From the NCBI RefSeq assembly GCF_002892795.1, contig NZ_PJMC01000022.1, forward strand, positions 1 through 64,000: a stretch of 64,000 bases of DNA, given 5' to 3'. Under the pieces are notes generated by a model. The model saw only the letters and a program-made list of their open reading frames with translations, was not told where the DNA came from and ran no database searches. Origin of the DNA: Arthrobacter sp. AFG20. Its GTDB lineage: Bacteria > Actinomycetota > Actinomycetes > Actinomycetales > Micrococcaceae. Below, in pieces: positions 50,400-58,144 of the stretch (position 1 is its first letter; every line of letters begins with the position of its first letter). Position numbers and translations under genes: made by a program.

Positions 50400-51338
50400 T
50401 TACAGTTGGGCGAGTTCGGCGCCGTCGAAGAACTGACCGGACTTGTAGACCATCGGTGCCGTGCTGCTGGTTTCCGCGTGGCGGACCCGGCAGATGAAGA
50501 CCGTGTGGGTCTTGGCCTGGAAACGTTCCTGGATTTCGGCTTCGAGGGACGCGGCAGAGCCGTCAAGGAGCGGGCTTCCCTTGGGCCCTTCATGCCAATC
50601 GAGTTCGGCGAACTTGTCCGCGGCCTTCGAGGCGAAAACCTTCACCGTGTCCAGCTGCTCGGTCCCCAGGATGTTGATGCCGAGGTGGCTCGAGGAGAAG
50701 AGCGCAGGGTAGGTGCTGGAGGTCTTCTGGACGCACACCAGCACCAGCGGCGGTTCGAGCGAGACCGAACAGTAGGAGTTGGCTGCCAGCCCCTTGGGGG
50801 TTTCGCCTTCCTTGGTGGTCACGACGGTAACTCCGGTGATGAACTGCCGGTTGAAGGCCTTCATCAGGTCCGGGTTCAGTTCCGGGAAGTCGTCGCCGTC
50901 GGAAACGGCGGGTGCGGCGATGCCGCGCAGGGGCCGGATCCCGAGGCCGGCGAGCAGTTCGCTGCCGTCCCAGGTCACTGATTCCCTGACGATCCTGCCG
51001 TCTTCGAGGACCAGGATGTTCGAACCCCGGGTCTGAACGGTGAGTCCGGTTGCCGGAACCCCAAGGTATTCATGGGTGTGCGTGCCGGTGGAGGTCCAGA
51101 AGACGGCGACGGTGCCGTCCCCTTCGACGACGTCATCGACCGTGGTGCGCAGGTCGGGGAAAGCTTCCCGTACCGCGGCGATCTCTGACTTGAGGCCAGC
51201 GAGGTCGACAGTTGCACCCGTCGCCTTGCTGGTACGCGTGTAGCCGGCGGCCACGAGGCCATCCAGGGCATCAAGGTCTCCCTTGTCCCAGGCCGCGAGC
51301 CAAGCCGATGTGATGAGCGGTTCCAAGGTCTGTTGCAT
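50400..51338 (-). CDS. SnoaL/NTF2-like domain fused to a flavin reductase
   Basis: A 312-aa two-domain protein. Residues 1-~135 are a SnoaL/NTF2-like (ester-cyclase type) domain (WDKGDLDALDGLVAAGYTRT and TGTHTHEYLGVPATGL). Residues ~155-312 are a HpaC/RutF-type flavin reductase (NRQFITGVTVVTT, GLAANSYCSVSLEPPLVLVC, SSTYPALF, and a C-terminal YKSGQFFDGAEL). The reductase would feed FMNH2 to the luciferase-like monooxygenase at 55858. The ATG at 51338 is chosen over a frame opening at 51362. The fusion is unusual and may channel an unstable product. Confidence 0.85.
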   Translation of the reverse strand: MQQTLEPLITSAWLAAWDKGDLDALDGLVAAGYTRTSKATGATVDLAGLKSEIAAVREAFPDLRTTVDDVVEGDGTVAVFWTSTGTHTHEYLGVPATGLTVQTRGSNILVLEDGRIVRESVTWDGSELLAGLGIRPLRGIAAPAVSDGDDFPELNPDLMKAFNRQFITGVTVVTTKEGETPKGLAANSYCSVSLEPPLVLVCVQKTSSTYPALFSSSHLGINILGTEQLDTVKVFASKAADKFAELDWHEGPKGSPLLDGSAASLEAEIQERFQAKTHTVFICRVRHAETSSTAPMVYKSGQFFDGAELAQL

Positions 51339-51441
51339 ACCAATGACGGTAATCCAGCTCACAACGTCAGGTCAAGAGGAATATAGAGATCCGCCGAAAT
51401 ACCCTAAAAATCAAGACTTTTAGAAAAGAGCACGCAAACTG

Positions 51442-51471
51442 TTGACGCTTCTGATGCATGCAACATAGGCT
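51442..51471 (+). promoter_or_regulatory. GntR gene promoter, leaderless type
   Basis: TTGACG (51442-51447) and TAGGCT (51466-51471) are 18 bp apart; the ATG at 51479 is 7 nt past the -10, so the transcript probably begins at the start codon. TGCATGCA (51455-51462) lies in the spacer and could be an autoregulatory half-site. Confidence 0.5.
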
Positions 51472-51478
51472 TTCATGT

Positions 51479-52159
51479 ATGCAAGATGATCTGGAAGTAG
51501 TCAGGGAAGCAGCTGACCGGGACGGGCTCCTGGATCGGATCCGCCGCCTCGTCCTGGGAGGCGACTTCCCCCCGGGCGCAGTGGTCCCGGAGGCGTTCCT
51601 CGCCCAGGAGTTCGACGTGAGCCGGACCCCGATCCGTGAAGCACTTAAGCAGCTCCAGCACGAAGGACTGGTGGAGATCCGCCCGAAGGTTGGCACCTTC
51701 GTGCGGGAGCCCACCCGCAGGGAGATCATCGAGCTGTTCCAACTCAAGGAGTCCCTCGAGGGTCTCGCGGCGTCCCTGCTGGCCCGCCGCGGGGAGGTGA
51801 AGGAGCTGTCCGTCCTGCGGCGGAACCTCGAGGAGTCCGAAATGGCTGCGCTCACCCACGACACCGATGCCTATGCCCGGCTCGTGCACGAGTTCCACTG
51901 GACGATCGTTCGAGGCTCGGATAACCACAAGCTTGTTGAGCACTACGAGCGGCTCATGAACCAGCTCGCCTACCAGCGGCTGGTCCTGCGCACGGTTGAG
52001 CATCCGGGCAGGCTCGAAGCCTCCACCCGGGAACACCGCGCCGTCCTGGACATGATCGAGCATAAAGACCCCTTCGGGGCCGAATCCGCCATGAGGAACC
52101 ACGTTCACGCCTCATCGCGAGAGGCTCTGACCGATCCGGCGCAGGACCGCCGGAGCTGA
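51479..52159 (+). CDS. GntR-family (FadR/FCD) transcriptional regulator
   Basis: A 226-aa FCD-class GntR protein. The winged HTH is at ~18-80 (DRIRRLVLGGDFPPGAVVPE, then FDVSRTPIREALKQLQHEGL) and the all-helical FCD domain has ELFQLKESLEGLAASLLARR, with metal-site residues Asp/His in DAYARLVHEFHW and the later HRAVLDMIEHKD. It is divergent from the NTF2-flavin reductase gene and leads the plus arm, so it probably controls both arms of the cluster in response to substrate or an intermediate. Confidence 0.92.
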   Translation: MQDDLEVVREAADRDGLLDRIRRLVLGGDFPPGAVVPEAFLAQEFDVSRTPIREALKQLQHEGLVEIRPKVGTFVREPTRREIIELFQLKESLEGLAASLLARRGEVKELSVLRRNLEESEMAALTHDTDAYARLVHEFHWTIVRGSDNHKLVEHYERLMNQLAYQRLVLRTVEHPGRLEASTREHRAVLDMIEHKDPFGAESAMRNHVHASSREALTDPAQDRRS

Positions 52160-52211
52160 ACCGACCACCACGAAAGGAAGCCATGCGCTTCTCCATGATT
52201 GAAGGACCCCA

Positions 52212-52823
52212 ATGATGAGCGACCAAGGGTTCGGCATCCGCAAGATCGTGTACTACGCCGAGGAGATCCTGCTCGAAAACGACACCTCCCCCGCCGTTCC
52301 GGCAATCCGCGCAACGGCCGCGGCCGTGGTCACCAACCCCTGGCTGGGTGGCAACGCGACCGATGACCTCAACGACGAAGTGGTCCAGCTGGCCCCGGTG
52401 CTGGCGCGCAAACTCACCGACGTGCTTGCGGCCAACCTCGGCGGAGTGGACGCAATCCAGGCCTTCGGCAAGGCTGCGATTGTGGGCACCGACGGTGAAA
52501 TCGAGCACGGCGCTGCGCTCATCCACACACCGTTCTTCGGCAACCTCGTCCGCGAGTACTTCGAGGGTGAGTCCATCATCTGCTTCGCCGATGACCGGGC
52601 CGACGCCGGCGCCTCGCTCGTCGTGCCCCTCTGGCACAAGAGCGCGGCAGCAACACGGACCCACTACCAAACCATCACCACACGCATCGGTGACGCACCC
52701 CGCCCGGGTGAGATCGTCGTCGTCCTCGGTGCATCCACCGGACCACGCCCGCACTCCCGCATCGGTGACCGACTCACCGACCCCATCGTCAAAGCAGACA
52801 CACTAGGAGAACTTGTTTCATGA
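52212..52823 (+). CDS. DUF1185 (amino-acid-synthesis family) protein, first of a tandem pair
   Basis: A 203-aa member of the DUF1185/AA_synth family, whose biochemical role is not established to my knowledge. The conserved block FGKAAIVGTDGEIEHGAALI lies near residues 85-105, with SIRK-like start GIRKIVYYAEEILLEN. It is followed at a 4-bp overlap by a homologue (52820). The family is often encoded with aldehyde dehydrogenases and flavin enzymes; a ring or amide hydrolysis, or a chaperone role, can be imagined but not shown. Confidence 0.85.
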   Translation: MMSDQGFGIRKIVYYAEEILLENDTSPAVPAIRATAAAVVTNPWLGGNATDDLNDEVVQLAPVLARKLTDVLAANLGGVDAIQAFGKAAIVGTDGEIEHGAALIHTPFFGNLVREYFEGESIICFADDRADAGASLVVPLWHKSAAATRTHYQTITTRIGDAPRPGEIVVVLGASTGPRPHSRIGDRLTDPIVKADTLGELVS

Positions 52824-53374
52824 GCATCCGTAAGATCGTCACCCTGACCGAAGACGTCCTCATCGAAGGAGGCCGGGAGGTCAGCCCGGCCGCACGGGTC
52901 GCCGTCGTCGCAGCCATCGTCAAGAATCCGTGGGCAGGCCAGGGCTTCGTAGAGGACCTCTCCACCGGCATCGACGGCAACGCCTCCGACATCGGCGCGC
53001 TGCTGGCCCCCCGCGTACTCGAAGCCCTCGGGTCCCCGGCAGAGGCATACGGCAAGGCCGCCATCGTGGGGCTGAACGGCGAAATTGAGCACGGTTCCGG
53101 GCTCATCCACACCCTGGCCTTCGGAAACCACTTCCGCGACGCCGCCAACGCCACCACGCTCTTGCCGGCAGTGGAAAAGCGCGGCCCGGCCGGTGTTGTC
53201 TTCGACATCCCGCTCAAGCACATCACCGACGCCACCATCCGCTCCCACCACCAGAGCATCGAGGTGAGGATCAACGACGCACCGCACGCCGACGAAATCG
53301 TGATCGCCCTCGCCGCGGCTGCCCAGGGACGGCCGCAGCAGCGCCTGGCAGCGTTCGCCACCGAAACGAAGTAG
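52820..53374 (+). CDS. DUF1185 (amino-acid-synthesis family) protein, second of a tandem pair
   Basis: A 184-aa paralogue of the preceding gene. It shares SIRKIVTLTEDVLIEGGREV at the N-terminus and YGKAAIVGLNGEIEHGSGLI in the middle, including the Lys, Glu and His. Overlap with the first copy is ATGA (52820-52823). The pair is diverged enough to suggest a hetero-oligomer rather than recent duplication. Its stop lies directly before the hydrolase GTG at 53375. Confidence 0.85.
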   Translation: MSIRKIVTLTEDVLIEGGREVSPAARVAVVAAIVKNPWAGQGFVEDLSTGIDGNASDIGALLAPRVLEALGSPAEAYGKAAIVGLNGEIEHGSGLIHTLAFGNHFRDAANATTLLPAVEKRGPAGVVFDIPLKHITDATIRSHHQSIEVRINDAPHADEIVIALAAAAQGRPQQRLAAFATETK

Positions 53375-54124
53375 GTGCCAGCCGCCGTGAGCCGCGAACG
53401 TATAGCTCTCATCCACGGCGTCGGCCTTGACGGGTCGATGTGGGGGCCCCTTCGCGAGTTCCTTGAGCCGGAATACGACGTCCAGATCCTTGAACTCCTG
53501 GGGCACGGACGCCGGCCGCAGGCTCCCGAAGGACTGACGCTTGCCCAGCTCGCGGCGGACGTCGCCGAACAACTCGAGCCGAATACGCACCTGGTGGGGT
53601 TCTCGCTTGGTGCCCTCGTGGCCCAGCACCTGGCCAGGTTCAGGCCTGACCTGGTTGCCAGCCTGGTGTCGGTCGCCTCGGTGTGCGCACGCACCTCCGA
53701 GGAGCACGCCGCTGTCATGGTCCGGTTGGCCTCGGCGGAATCTGATTTTCCGGCAACAGTGGAGGCGTCAATCCGCCGCTGGTATCCGGAAGGGTCCGCC
53801 GTCCCGGCGGAGCTGGTCGAAGCGACGCGGGAAATCCTGCTGGGTAATGATCCGAAGTCCTTCCTGGCCTGCTACCGCGTGTTCGCCACCGCAGACGCGG
53901 AAATCGCTGCCGAACTCCCCCTGATCACCGTTCCTTCCCATGCCGTGACCGGCGAGCTGGACCCGGGATCGACGCCTGAGATGAGCGCCCGGCTGGCCGC
54001 GGCGATCCCCGGCTGCACCAAGTCCGTCATCGGCGGCACCCGCCACATGATGCCGGTGGAACGTCCCCAAGAGCTCGCAAACACGCTTACCGCTTTCATC
54101 AAGGAGCACTCACATGTCCACTGA
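53375..54124 (+). CDS. Alpha/beta hydrolase, RutD/3-oxoadipate-enol-lactonase-like
   Basis: A 249-aa alpha/beta hydrolase. Motifs are LIHGVGLDGSMWGPL (oxyanion loop), nucleophile elbow VGFSLGALVA (Ser), Asp in GELDPGSTPE and His in GGTRHMMPVERP. It resembles the enol-lactone hydrolase/RutD branch. The start is GTG 53375, touching the previous stop, or GTG 53387. It overlaps the aldehyde dehydrogenase start by 11 bp. It probably hydrolyses an ester, lactone or carbamate intermediate. Confidence 0.86.
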   Translation: MPAAVSRERIALIHGVGLDGSMWGPLREFLEPEYDVQILELLGHGRRPQAPEGLTLAQLAADVAEQLEPNTHLVGFSLGALVAQHLARFRPDLVASLVSVASVCARTSEEHAAVMVRLASAESDFPATVEASIRRWYPEGSAVPAELVEATREILLGNDPKSFLACYRVFATADAEIAAELPLITVPSHAVTGELDPGSTPEMSARLAAAIPGCTKSVIGGTRHMMPVERPQELANTLTAFIKEHSHVH

Positions 54125-55601
54125 TCGCCGCTACGAGCACTTCATCAACGGAGAATTTGTTCCGCCGTCATCCGGTGAATACTTCGACAGCACCAACCCC
54201 GCGACCCTGGACGTGCTGTACCAGGCCGCGCGGGGTAACGCAGCCGACGTCGAACGTGCCGTCTCGGCGGCGTCCGCAGCCTTCGAAAATCCCAGCTGGC
54301 GGAACCTCAGCCAGACCAAGCGCGGGCACCTGCTCCGCCGTCTCGGTGACCTCGTTGGTGAGCATGCCGATGAGCTCGCCCGAATGGAAAGCCAGGACAA
54401 CGGCAAGCTCCTCCGGGAGATGCGGGCGCAGCTTGCGTCCATGCCCGAGTATTACTACTACTATGCCGGGCTGGCCGACAAGATCCAGGGCGACACCATC
54501 CCCGCGTCTACGCCGGCCATCCTGAACTACACGCTCCGGGAACCGCTGGGCGTGGTGGGTGCCATCACGCCGTGGAACTCCCCCCTGACGCTGACCACCA
54601 GCAAGCTCGCGCCAGCACTTGCAGCCGGCAACACCATCGTCATTAAACCCTCCGAATACACCTCGGCCACTGTGCTGCGGCTGGCTGCGCTGGCCGACGA
54701 AGCCGGATTCCCGCCCGGTGTGATCAACGTGGTCACCGGCTTCGGCGCAGAAGCCGGCGCGGCCCTGGTGGATGACGCGCGGCTGGCCAAGATCTCGTTT
54801 ACCGGCAGCACAAACACCGGCGCCCGGATTGCCGCTTCCACGGCATCCCGCTTCATCGGCTCCACCCTGGAGCTGGGCGGCAAGTCACCGAACATAGTCT
54901 TTGGTGACGCCGACATCACGAACGCGTCAATGGGTGTTGTGGCCGGCATTTTCGCCGCCGCAGGCCAGACCTGCATCGCGGGAAGCCGCGTCTTTGCGCA
55001 CAAGTCCGTCTATGACGAACTACTGGAACGCGTCGCCAACCGTGCCCGCAGCATCGTGATTGGCGATCCGCTCCTCGACGCCACCGAGCTCGGCCCGCTG
55101 GCTTTCCAGGACCAGCGCGACAAGGTGGCCAGCTACGTTGAGCTGGGCGTCTCGGAAGGCGCCACCGTCCTGACGGGCGGCGGCCGTCCCAGTATCCCCC
55201 TCGGCGGCTACTTCTTCGAGCCCACCGTACTGACCGACGTCGACAATTCCATGCGCGTGGTCCGGGAGGAGATCTTCGGGCCGGTCGCGGCCATCATGCC
55301 CTTCGAAACGGAGGAAGAGGTGCTCCGGCTCGCCAACGACACCACGTACGGACTGGCCGCCGGCGTCTGGACCACCAACCTGGCCAGGGCGCACCGGATG
55401 GCAAGCCGCCTGGAGGCGGGAACGGTCTGGGTCAACACGTACCGTGCCATGTCCCCGGCGTCCCCGCGCGAAGGTTTCAAGGCCAGCGGCGTCGGCGTCG
55501 AGCACGGCATCGAGAGCATCCGTGAGTACACCAGGCTCAAGAGCATCTGGATCAACACCGACGAGTCCCCCATCGCCGACCCCTTCATCATGAGGAGCTG
55601 A
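54114..55601 (+). CDS. Aldehyde dehydrogenase
   Basis: A 495-aa NAD(P)-dependent aldehyde dehydrogenase. The cofactor segment is VVGAITPWNSPLTLTTSKLA, the Glu block is STLELGGKSPNIVFGDADI and the catalytic Cys is in AAAGQTCIAGSRVF. It is distinct from the gabD-type enzyme at 46320, so the cluster has two dehydrogenases, as expected if two successive aldehydes arise (first from ring opening, then succinate semialdehyde). Confidence 0.94.
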   Translation: MSTDRRYEHFINGEFVPPSSGEYFDSTNPATLDVLYQAARGNAADVERAVSAASAAFENPSWRNLSQTKRGHLLRRLGDLVGEHADELARMESQDNGKLLREMRAQLASMPEYYYYYAGLADKIQGDTIPASTPAILNYTLREPLGVVGAITPWNSPLTLTTSKLAPALAAGNTIVIKPSEYTSATVLRLAALADEAGFPPGVINVVTGFGAEAGAALVDDARLAKISFTGSTNTGARIAASTASRFIGSTLELGGKSPNIVFGDADITNASMGVVAGIFAAAGQTCIAGSRVFAHKSVYDELLERVANRARSIVIGDPLLDATELGPLAFQDQRDKVASYVELGVSEGATVLTGGGRPSIPLGGYFFEPTVLTDVDNSMRVVREEIFGPVAAIMPFETEEEVLRLANDTTYGLAAGVWTTNLARAHRMASRLEAGTVWVNTYRAMSPASPREGFKASGVGVEHGIESIREYTRLKSIWINTDESPIADPFIMRS

Positions 55602-55606
55602 ACACC

Positions 55607-55858
55607 TTGCCTCTTATCGAAGTTTCCATCGCCCGGGGCCGGACCCCGGAACAGCTCCGCGCGCTCATCGCCGAGCTGCACCGCGCCGCCGAGAATGCCG
55701 TGGGCGCAGCACCCGAAAACACCACCGTCATCATCCGCGAGATTGAGCACGAGCACTGGTCCCGCGGCAACCAGACCATCGCCGAACGCAACGCGGCAGT
55801 TGCAGCCCCCGCCCAGCAGGCGCCGGCGAGCATCGCCGCAGATCGAAGGAGTTCCTAA
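55607..55858 (+). CDS. Tautomerase (4-oxalocrotonate tautomerase family)
   Basis: An 83-aa 4-OT-type tautomerase. After the initiator (TTG at 55607) comes the catalytic Pro-1: PLIEVSIARGRTPEQLRALI, with the Arg at position 10 of the mature protein conserved. It interconverts enol and keto forms of oxoacids. A 20-residue Ala-rich tail (AAVAAPAQQAPASIAADRRS region) is longer than normal 4-OT (~62 aa). Its stop overlaps the next ATG (TAATG). Confidence 0.85.
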   Translation: MPLIEVSIARGRTPEQLRALIAELHRAAENAVGAAPENTTVIIREIEHEHWSRGNQTIAERNAAVAAPAQQAPASIAADRRSS

Positions 55859-56925
55859 TGCGCTTTTCCCTCTTCGTCCACATGGAGCGGTGGGACGAGT
55901 CCGTCTCACACCGCGAGTGCTTCGAGAACCTGACGGAACTCGCACTCATCGCGGAGGCCGGCGGCTTCAGCACCGTCTGGATCGGTGAGCACCACTCGAT
56001 GGAGTACACCATCTCCCCCAGTCCGATGCCCCAGCTCGCCTACCTGGCAGCACGCACGTCGCGTATCCGGCTGGGTGCCGGGACCATCATCGCGCCCTTC
56101 TGGAACCCCCTCCGCGTGGCGGGCGAGACGGCACTCCTGGACGTCATCAGCAACGGCCGGATGGAAGTGGGACTGGCACGCGGCGCCTACCAGTTCGAGT
56201 TCGACCGCCTCATGGGCGGCATGTCCGCGGTCGACGGCGGCAAGCACCTGCGCGAGATGGTGCCGGCCGTGCGCGCGCTTTGGGAAGGTGATTACGCGCA
56301 CGACGGCGAGGTCTGGCAGTTCCCGACGTCCACCAGTGTCCCGAAGCCGCTGCAGAAGCCGACGCCGCCCATGTGGATCGCCGCCCGCGACATCTCTTCG
56401 CACGAGTTCGCCGTGGCCAACGGCTGCAACGTGATGGTGACTCCGCTCATGAAGGGCGACGAGGAGGTCGAGGACCTGGCACGCAAGTTCGATACCGCCG
56501 TGGAGAACAACCCCGGTGTCCCCCGCCCGGACCTCATGGTGCTCCGCCACACCCACGTGCACCCTGCGGACGAGCCCGAGGGATGGCGGCGCCCGGCCGA
56601 GGGCATCAACAAGTTCTACCGGACCTTTGATGCCTGGTTCGGCAACAAGACCACGCCGAAGAACGGCTTCCTCGAGCCCAGCCCTGAAGAGAAGTTCGCC
56701 GACCGCCCGGAGTTCACGCCGGAGTCCCTCCACCAGACGGCGATGATCGGGACGCCCGAGGAGGTCATCGAGCGGCTCCGCCACTACGAGGCACTCGGCG
56801 TCACCGAGTTCAGCCTCTGGTCCGACAACAGCCTGACGCACGAGGAGAAGAAGCGTTCACTCGAGCTCTTCATCGAACAGGTGATGCCTGCCTTTCAGGA
56901 GCAGCCCGTAGCCACGGCGCGCTGA
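55858..56925 (+). CDS. LLM-class flavin-dependent monooxygenase
   Basis: A 355-aa bacterial luciferase-like (LLM) monooxygenase. The TIM-barrel features are RFSLFVHMERWDES, FSTVWIGEHHSMEYTISPSP, SRIRLGAGTIIAPFWNPLRV and GRMEVGLARGAYQFEF. It takes FMNH2 from a reductase (the NTF2 fusion at 50400 is the obvious partner) and O2 to oxygenate a substrate, which in RutA and pyridine monooxygenase is a nitrogen ring that is opened. It is the last gene of the plus arm. Confidence 0.92.
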   Translation: MRFSLFVHMERWDESVSHRECFENLTELALIAEAGGFSTVWIGEHHSMEYTISPSPMPQLAYLAARTSRIRLGAGTIIAPFWNPLRVAGETALLDVISNGRMEVGLARGAYQFEFDRLMGGMSAVDGGKHLREMVPAVRALWEGDYAHDGEVWQFPTSTSVPKPLQKPTPPMWIAARDISSHEFAVANGCNVMVTPLMKGDEEVEDLARKFDTAVENNPGVPRPDLMVLRHTHVHPADEPEGWRRPAEGINKFYRTFDAWFGNKTTPKNGFLEPSPEEKFADRPEFTPESLHQTAMIGTPEEVIERLRHYEALGVTEFSLWSDNSLTHEEKKRSLELFIEQVMPAFQEQPVATAR

Positions 56926-56953
56926 TGCAGGTTGGCGCCTGAGCATCTCTAAG

Positions 56954-57005
56954 CGCGAACGGACACTTGTGGTCCCCGCAATGGGGCCGCAAGTGTCCAT
57001 TCGCG
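56954..57005. repeat. Intergenic imperfect palindrome with 19-bp arms (terminator or REP-like)
   Basis: CGCGAACGGACACTTGTGG (56954-56972) pairs with 56987-57005 with one mismatch and one G-T pair; within the loop CCCC pairs with GGGG. It lies between the convergent LLM (plus) and quinone-oxidoreductase (minus) genes, so a bidirectional terminator is likely. Its form also suggests a dispersed intergenic palindrome. A further 6-bp hairpin follows at 57018-57032. Confidence 0.65.
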
Positions 57006-57017
57006 TTCTGGGCCCGC

Positions 57018-57032
57018 GCAGCCTCGGGCTGC
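57018..57032 (-). terminator. Short hairpin behind the quinone oxidoreductase gene
   Basis: GCAGCC (57018-57023), loop TCG, GGCTGC (57027-57032), three bases past the stop of the minus-strand gene at 57036. It is short, with no T-run, and may add to the larger palindrome beside it. Confidence 0.4.
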
Positions 57033-57035
57033 AAT

Positions 57036-58049
57036 TCAGATGGTGAGCACTACCTTGCCGGACGCCTGGCCGTTTTCCAGGAAGCGGATCGCGTCCTGAG
57101 TCTCAGCCAGCGTGAAGGTCCGGTCGAGGGCTGGTGCTATTTTGCCGGCGTCGATGAGCGGGGCAAGGTCCTGAAGTTCGGCGGCGCCGACTAGGCCGAG
57201 GAACGTGGTGAGCCGTTGGCTGATGAAGGGTGACAGCGCCAGGGCGCCGAGCTGGCGGTGCAGGCCTCCGGTCAGTTTCCCGCCGCCCTCACCGCCGGTG
57301 ATGACCGCCGTTCCTGTACGGGTAAGGGCGCGGCGCAGGCGGGAGATCGGCGGGTTTCCCCCGATGTCCAGGATGAGGTCGTACGGGCCGGCATCTGCGA
57401 AATCCTCACGGGTGTAGTCGATGACGTGGTCGGCGCCGAGGGTACGGACAAACTCGACCTTGCCGGCACTGCAGACTCCGGTGACCTGCGCACCGTAGGC
57501 TTTGGCCAGCTGGACCGCGTAGCTGCCGACGCCGCCGGACGCTCCGGTGACAAGCACCTTCTGCCCTTCCCTGATCTTCCCCGCGCGCAGGCCCAGGAGA
57601 GCAGTGACCGCGGAGACCGGCACCGCCGCGGCCTGCTCGAAGGAGAGGCCCTCGGGCTTCGCGGCCAGTTTGGTCTCGGGTGCAACGGCGTATTCCGCGT
57701 AGGAGCCACGGCCGCTGCCGTACACGGCGTCGCCGACGGCGAACCGCGTGACGTCGGGACCTACGGCTTCCACGGTTCCTGCGAGATCCAGGCCGAGAAC
57801 CCGGTCCTTTGGTTTCCGGATTCCGAATGCGAGCCGGCCCAGGTAGGGCAGGCCGGTCAGCATGTGCCAGACTCCGCGGTCGACGCCTGCCGCCCTGACA
57901 CGGACGAGCACGTCGTCGCCTTTGACAAGAGGGCGGGGCACCCGATCCAGGCGCAGCACCTCCGGCCCCCCGTAGGCTTCCCGAACGACAGCACGCATGT
58001 CGTCCACGGTCCCGGTGCCCTGTCGTTGAGAGTGCTCCTCCGTTTTCAT
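57036..58049 (-). CDS. Zinc-independent quinone oxidoreductase (NAD(P)H:quinone reductase-like)
   Basis: A 337-aa medium-chain dehydrogenase/reductase without the zinc cysteines. The NADP fold is QKVLVTGASGGVGSYAVQLA, and AVVREAYGGPEVLRLDRVPR at the N-terminus is typical of quinone oxidoreductases. It reduces quinones or enones in the cytosol. The ATG at 58049 has AAAGGA about 6 nt upstream. It is divergent from a TetR gene with two palindromic operators between them, so it is probably the regulated target. Confidence 0.9.
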   Translation of the reverse strand: MKTEEHSQRQGTGTVDDMRAVVREAYGGPEVLRLDRVPRPLVKGDDVLVRVRAAGVDRGVWHMLTGLPYLGRLAFGIRKPKDRVLGLDLAGTVEAVGPDVTRFAVGDAVYGSGRGSYAEYAVAPETKLAAKPEGLSFEQAAAVPVSAVTALLGLRAGKIREGQKVLVTGASGGVGSYAVQLAKAYGAQVTGVCSAGKVEFVRTLGADHVIDYTREDFADAGPYDLILDIGGNPPISRLRRALTRTGTAVITGGEGGGKLTGGLHRQLGALALSPFISQRLTTFLGLVGAAELQDLAPLIDAGKIAPALDRTFTLAETQDAIRFLENGQASGKVVLTI

Positions 58050-58080
58050 AACGTTCCTTTCTGCATCTGCAGGTAATTTT

Positions 58081-58095
58081 TCGTACACTGTACGA
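58081..58095. promoter_or_regulatory. TetR operator candidate 1
   Basis: TCGTACACTGTACGA, a perfect palindrome (7-bp arms, one central base), between the divergent quinone oxidoreductase and TetR genes. Confidence 0.8.
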
Positions 58096-58104
58096 GAAAG
58101 GGTA

Positions 58105-58119
58105 TCGTACAGTGTACGG
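58105..58119. promoter_or_regulatory. TetR operator candidate 2
   Basis: TCGTACAGTGTACGG, the same palindrome with one changed end base, centred 24 bp from operator 1. Confidence 0.78.
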
Positions 58120-58144
58120 AGACGGAAGGGCCGGGAGGATCCAA

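Noticed and set aside
46320..56925. Calling the island a classical Rut uracil operon
   Set aside because: RutC and RutE are not seen, the permease is NCS1 rather than the RutG type, and DUF1185, tautomerase and GabD are not part of Rut.
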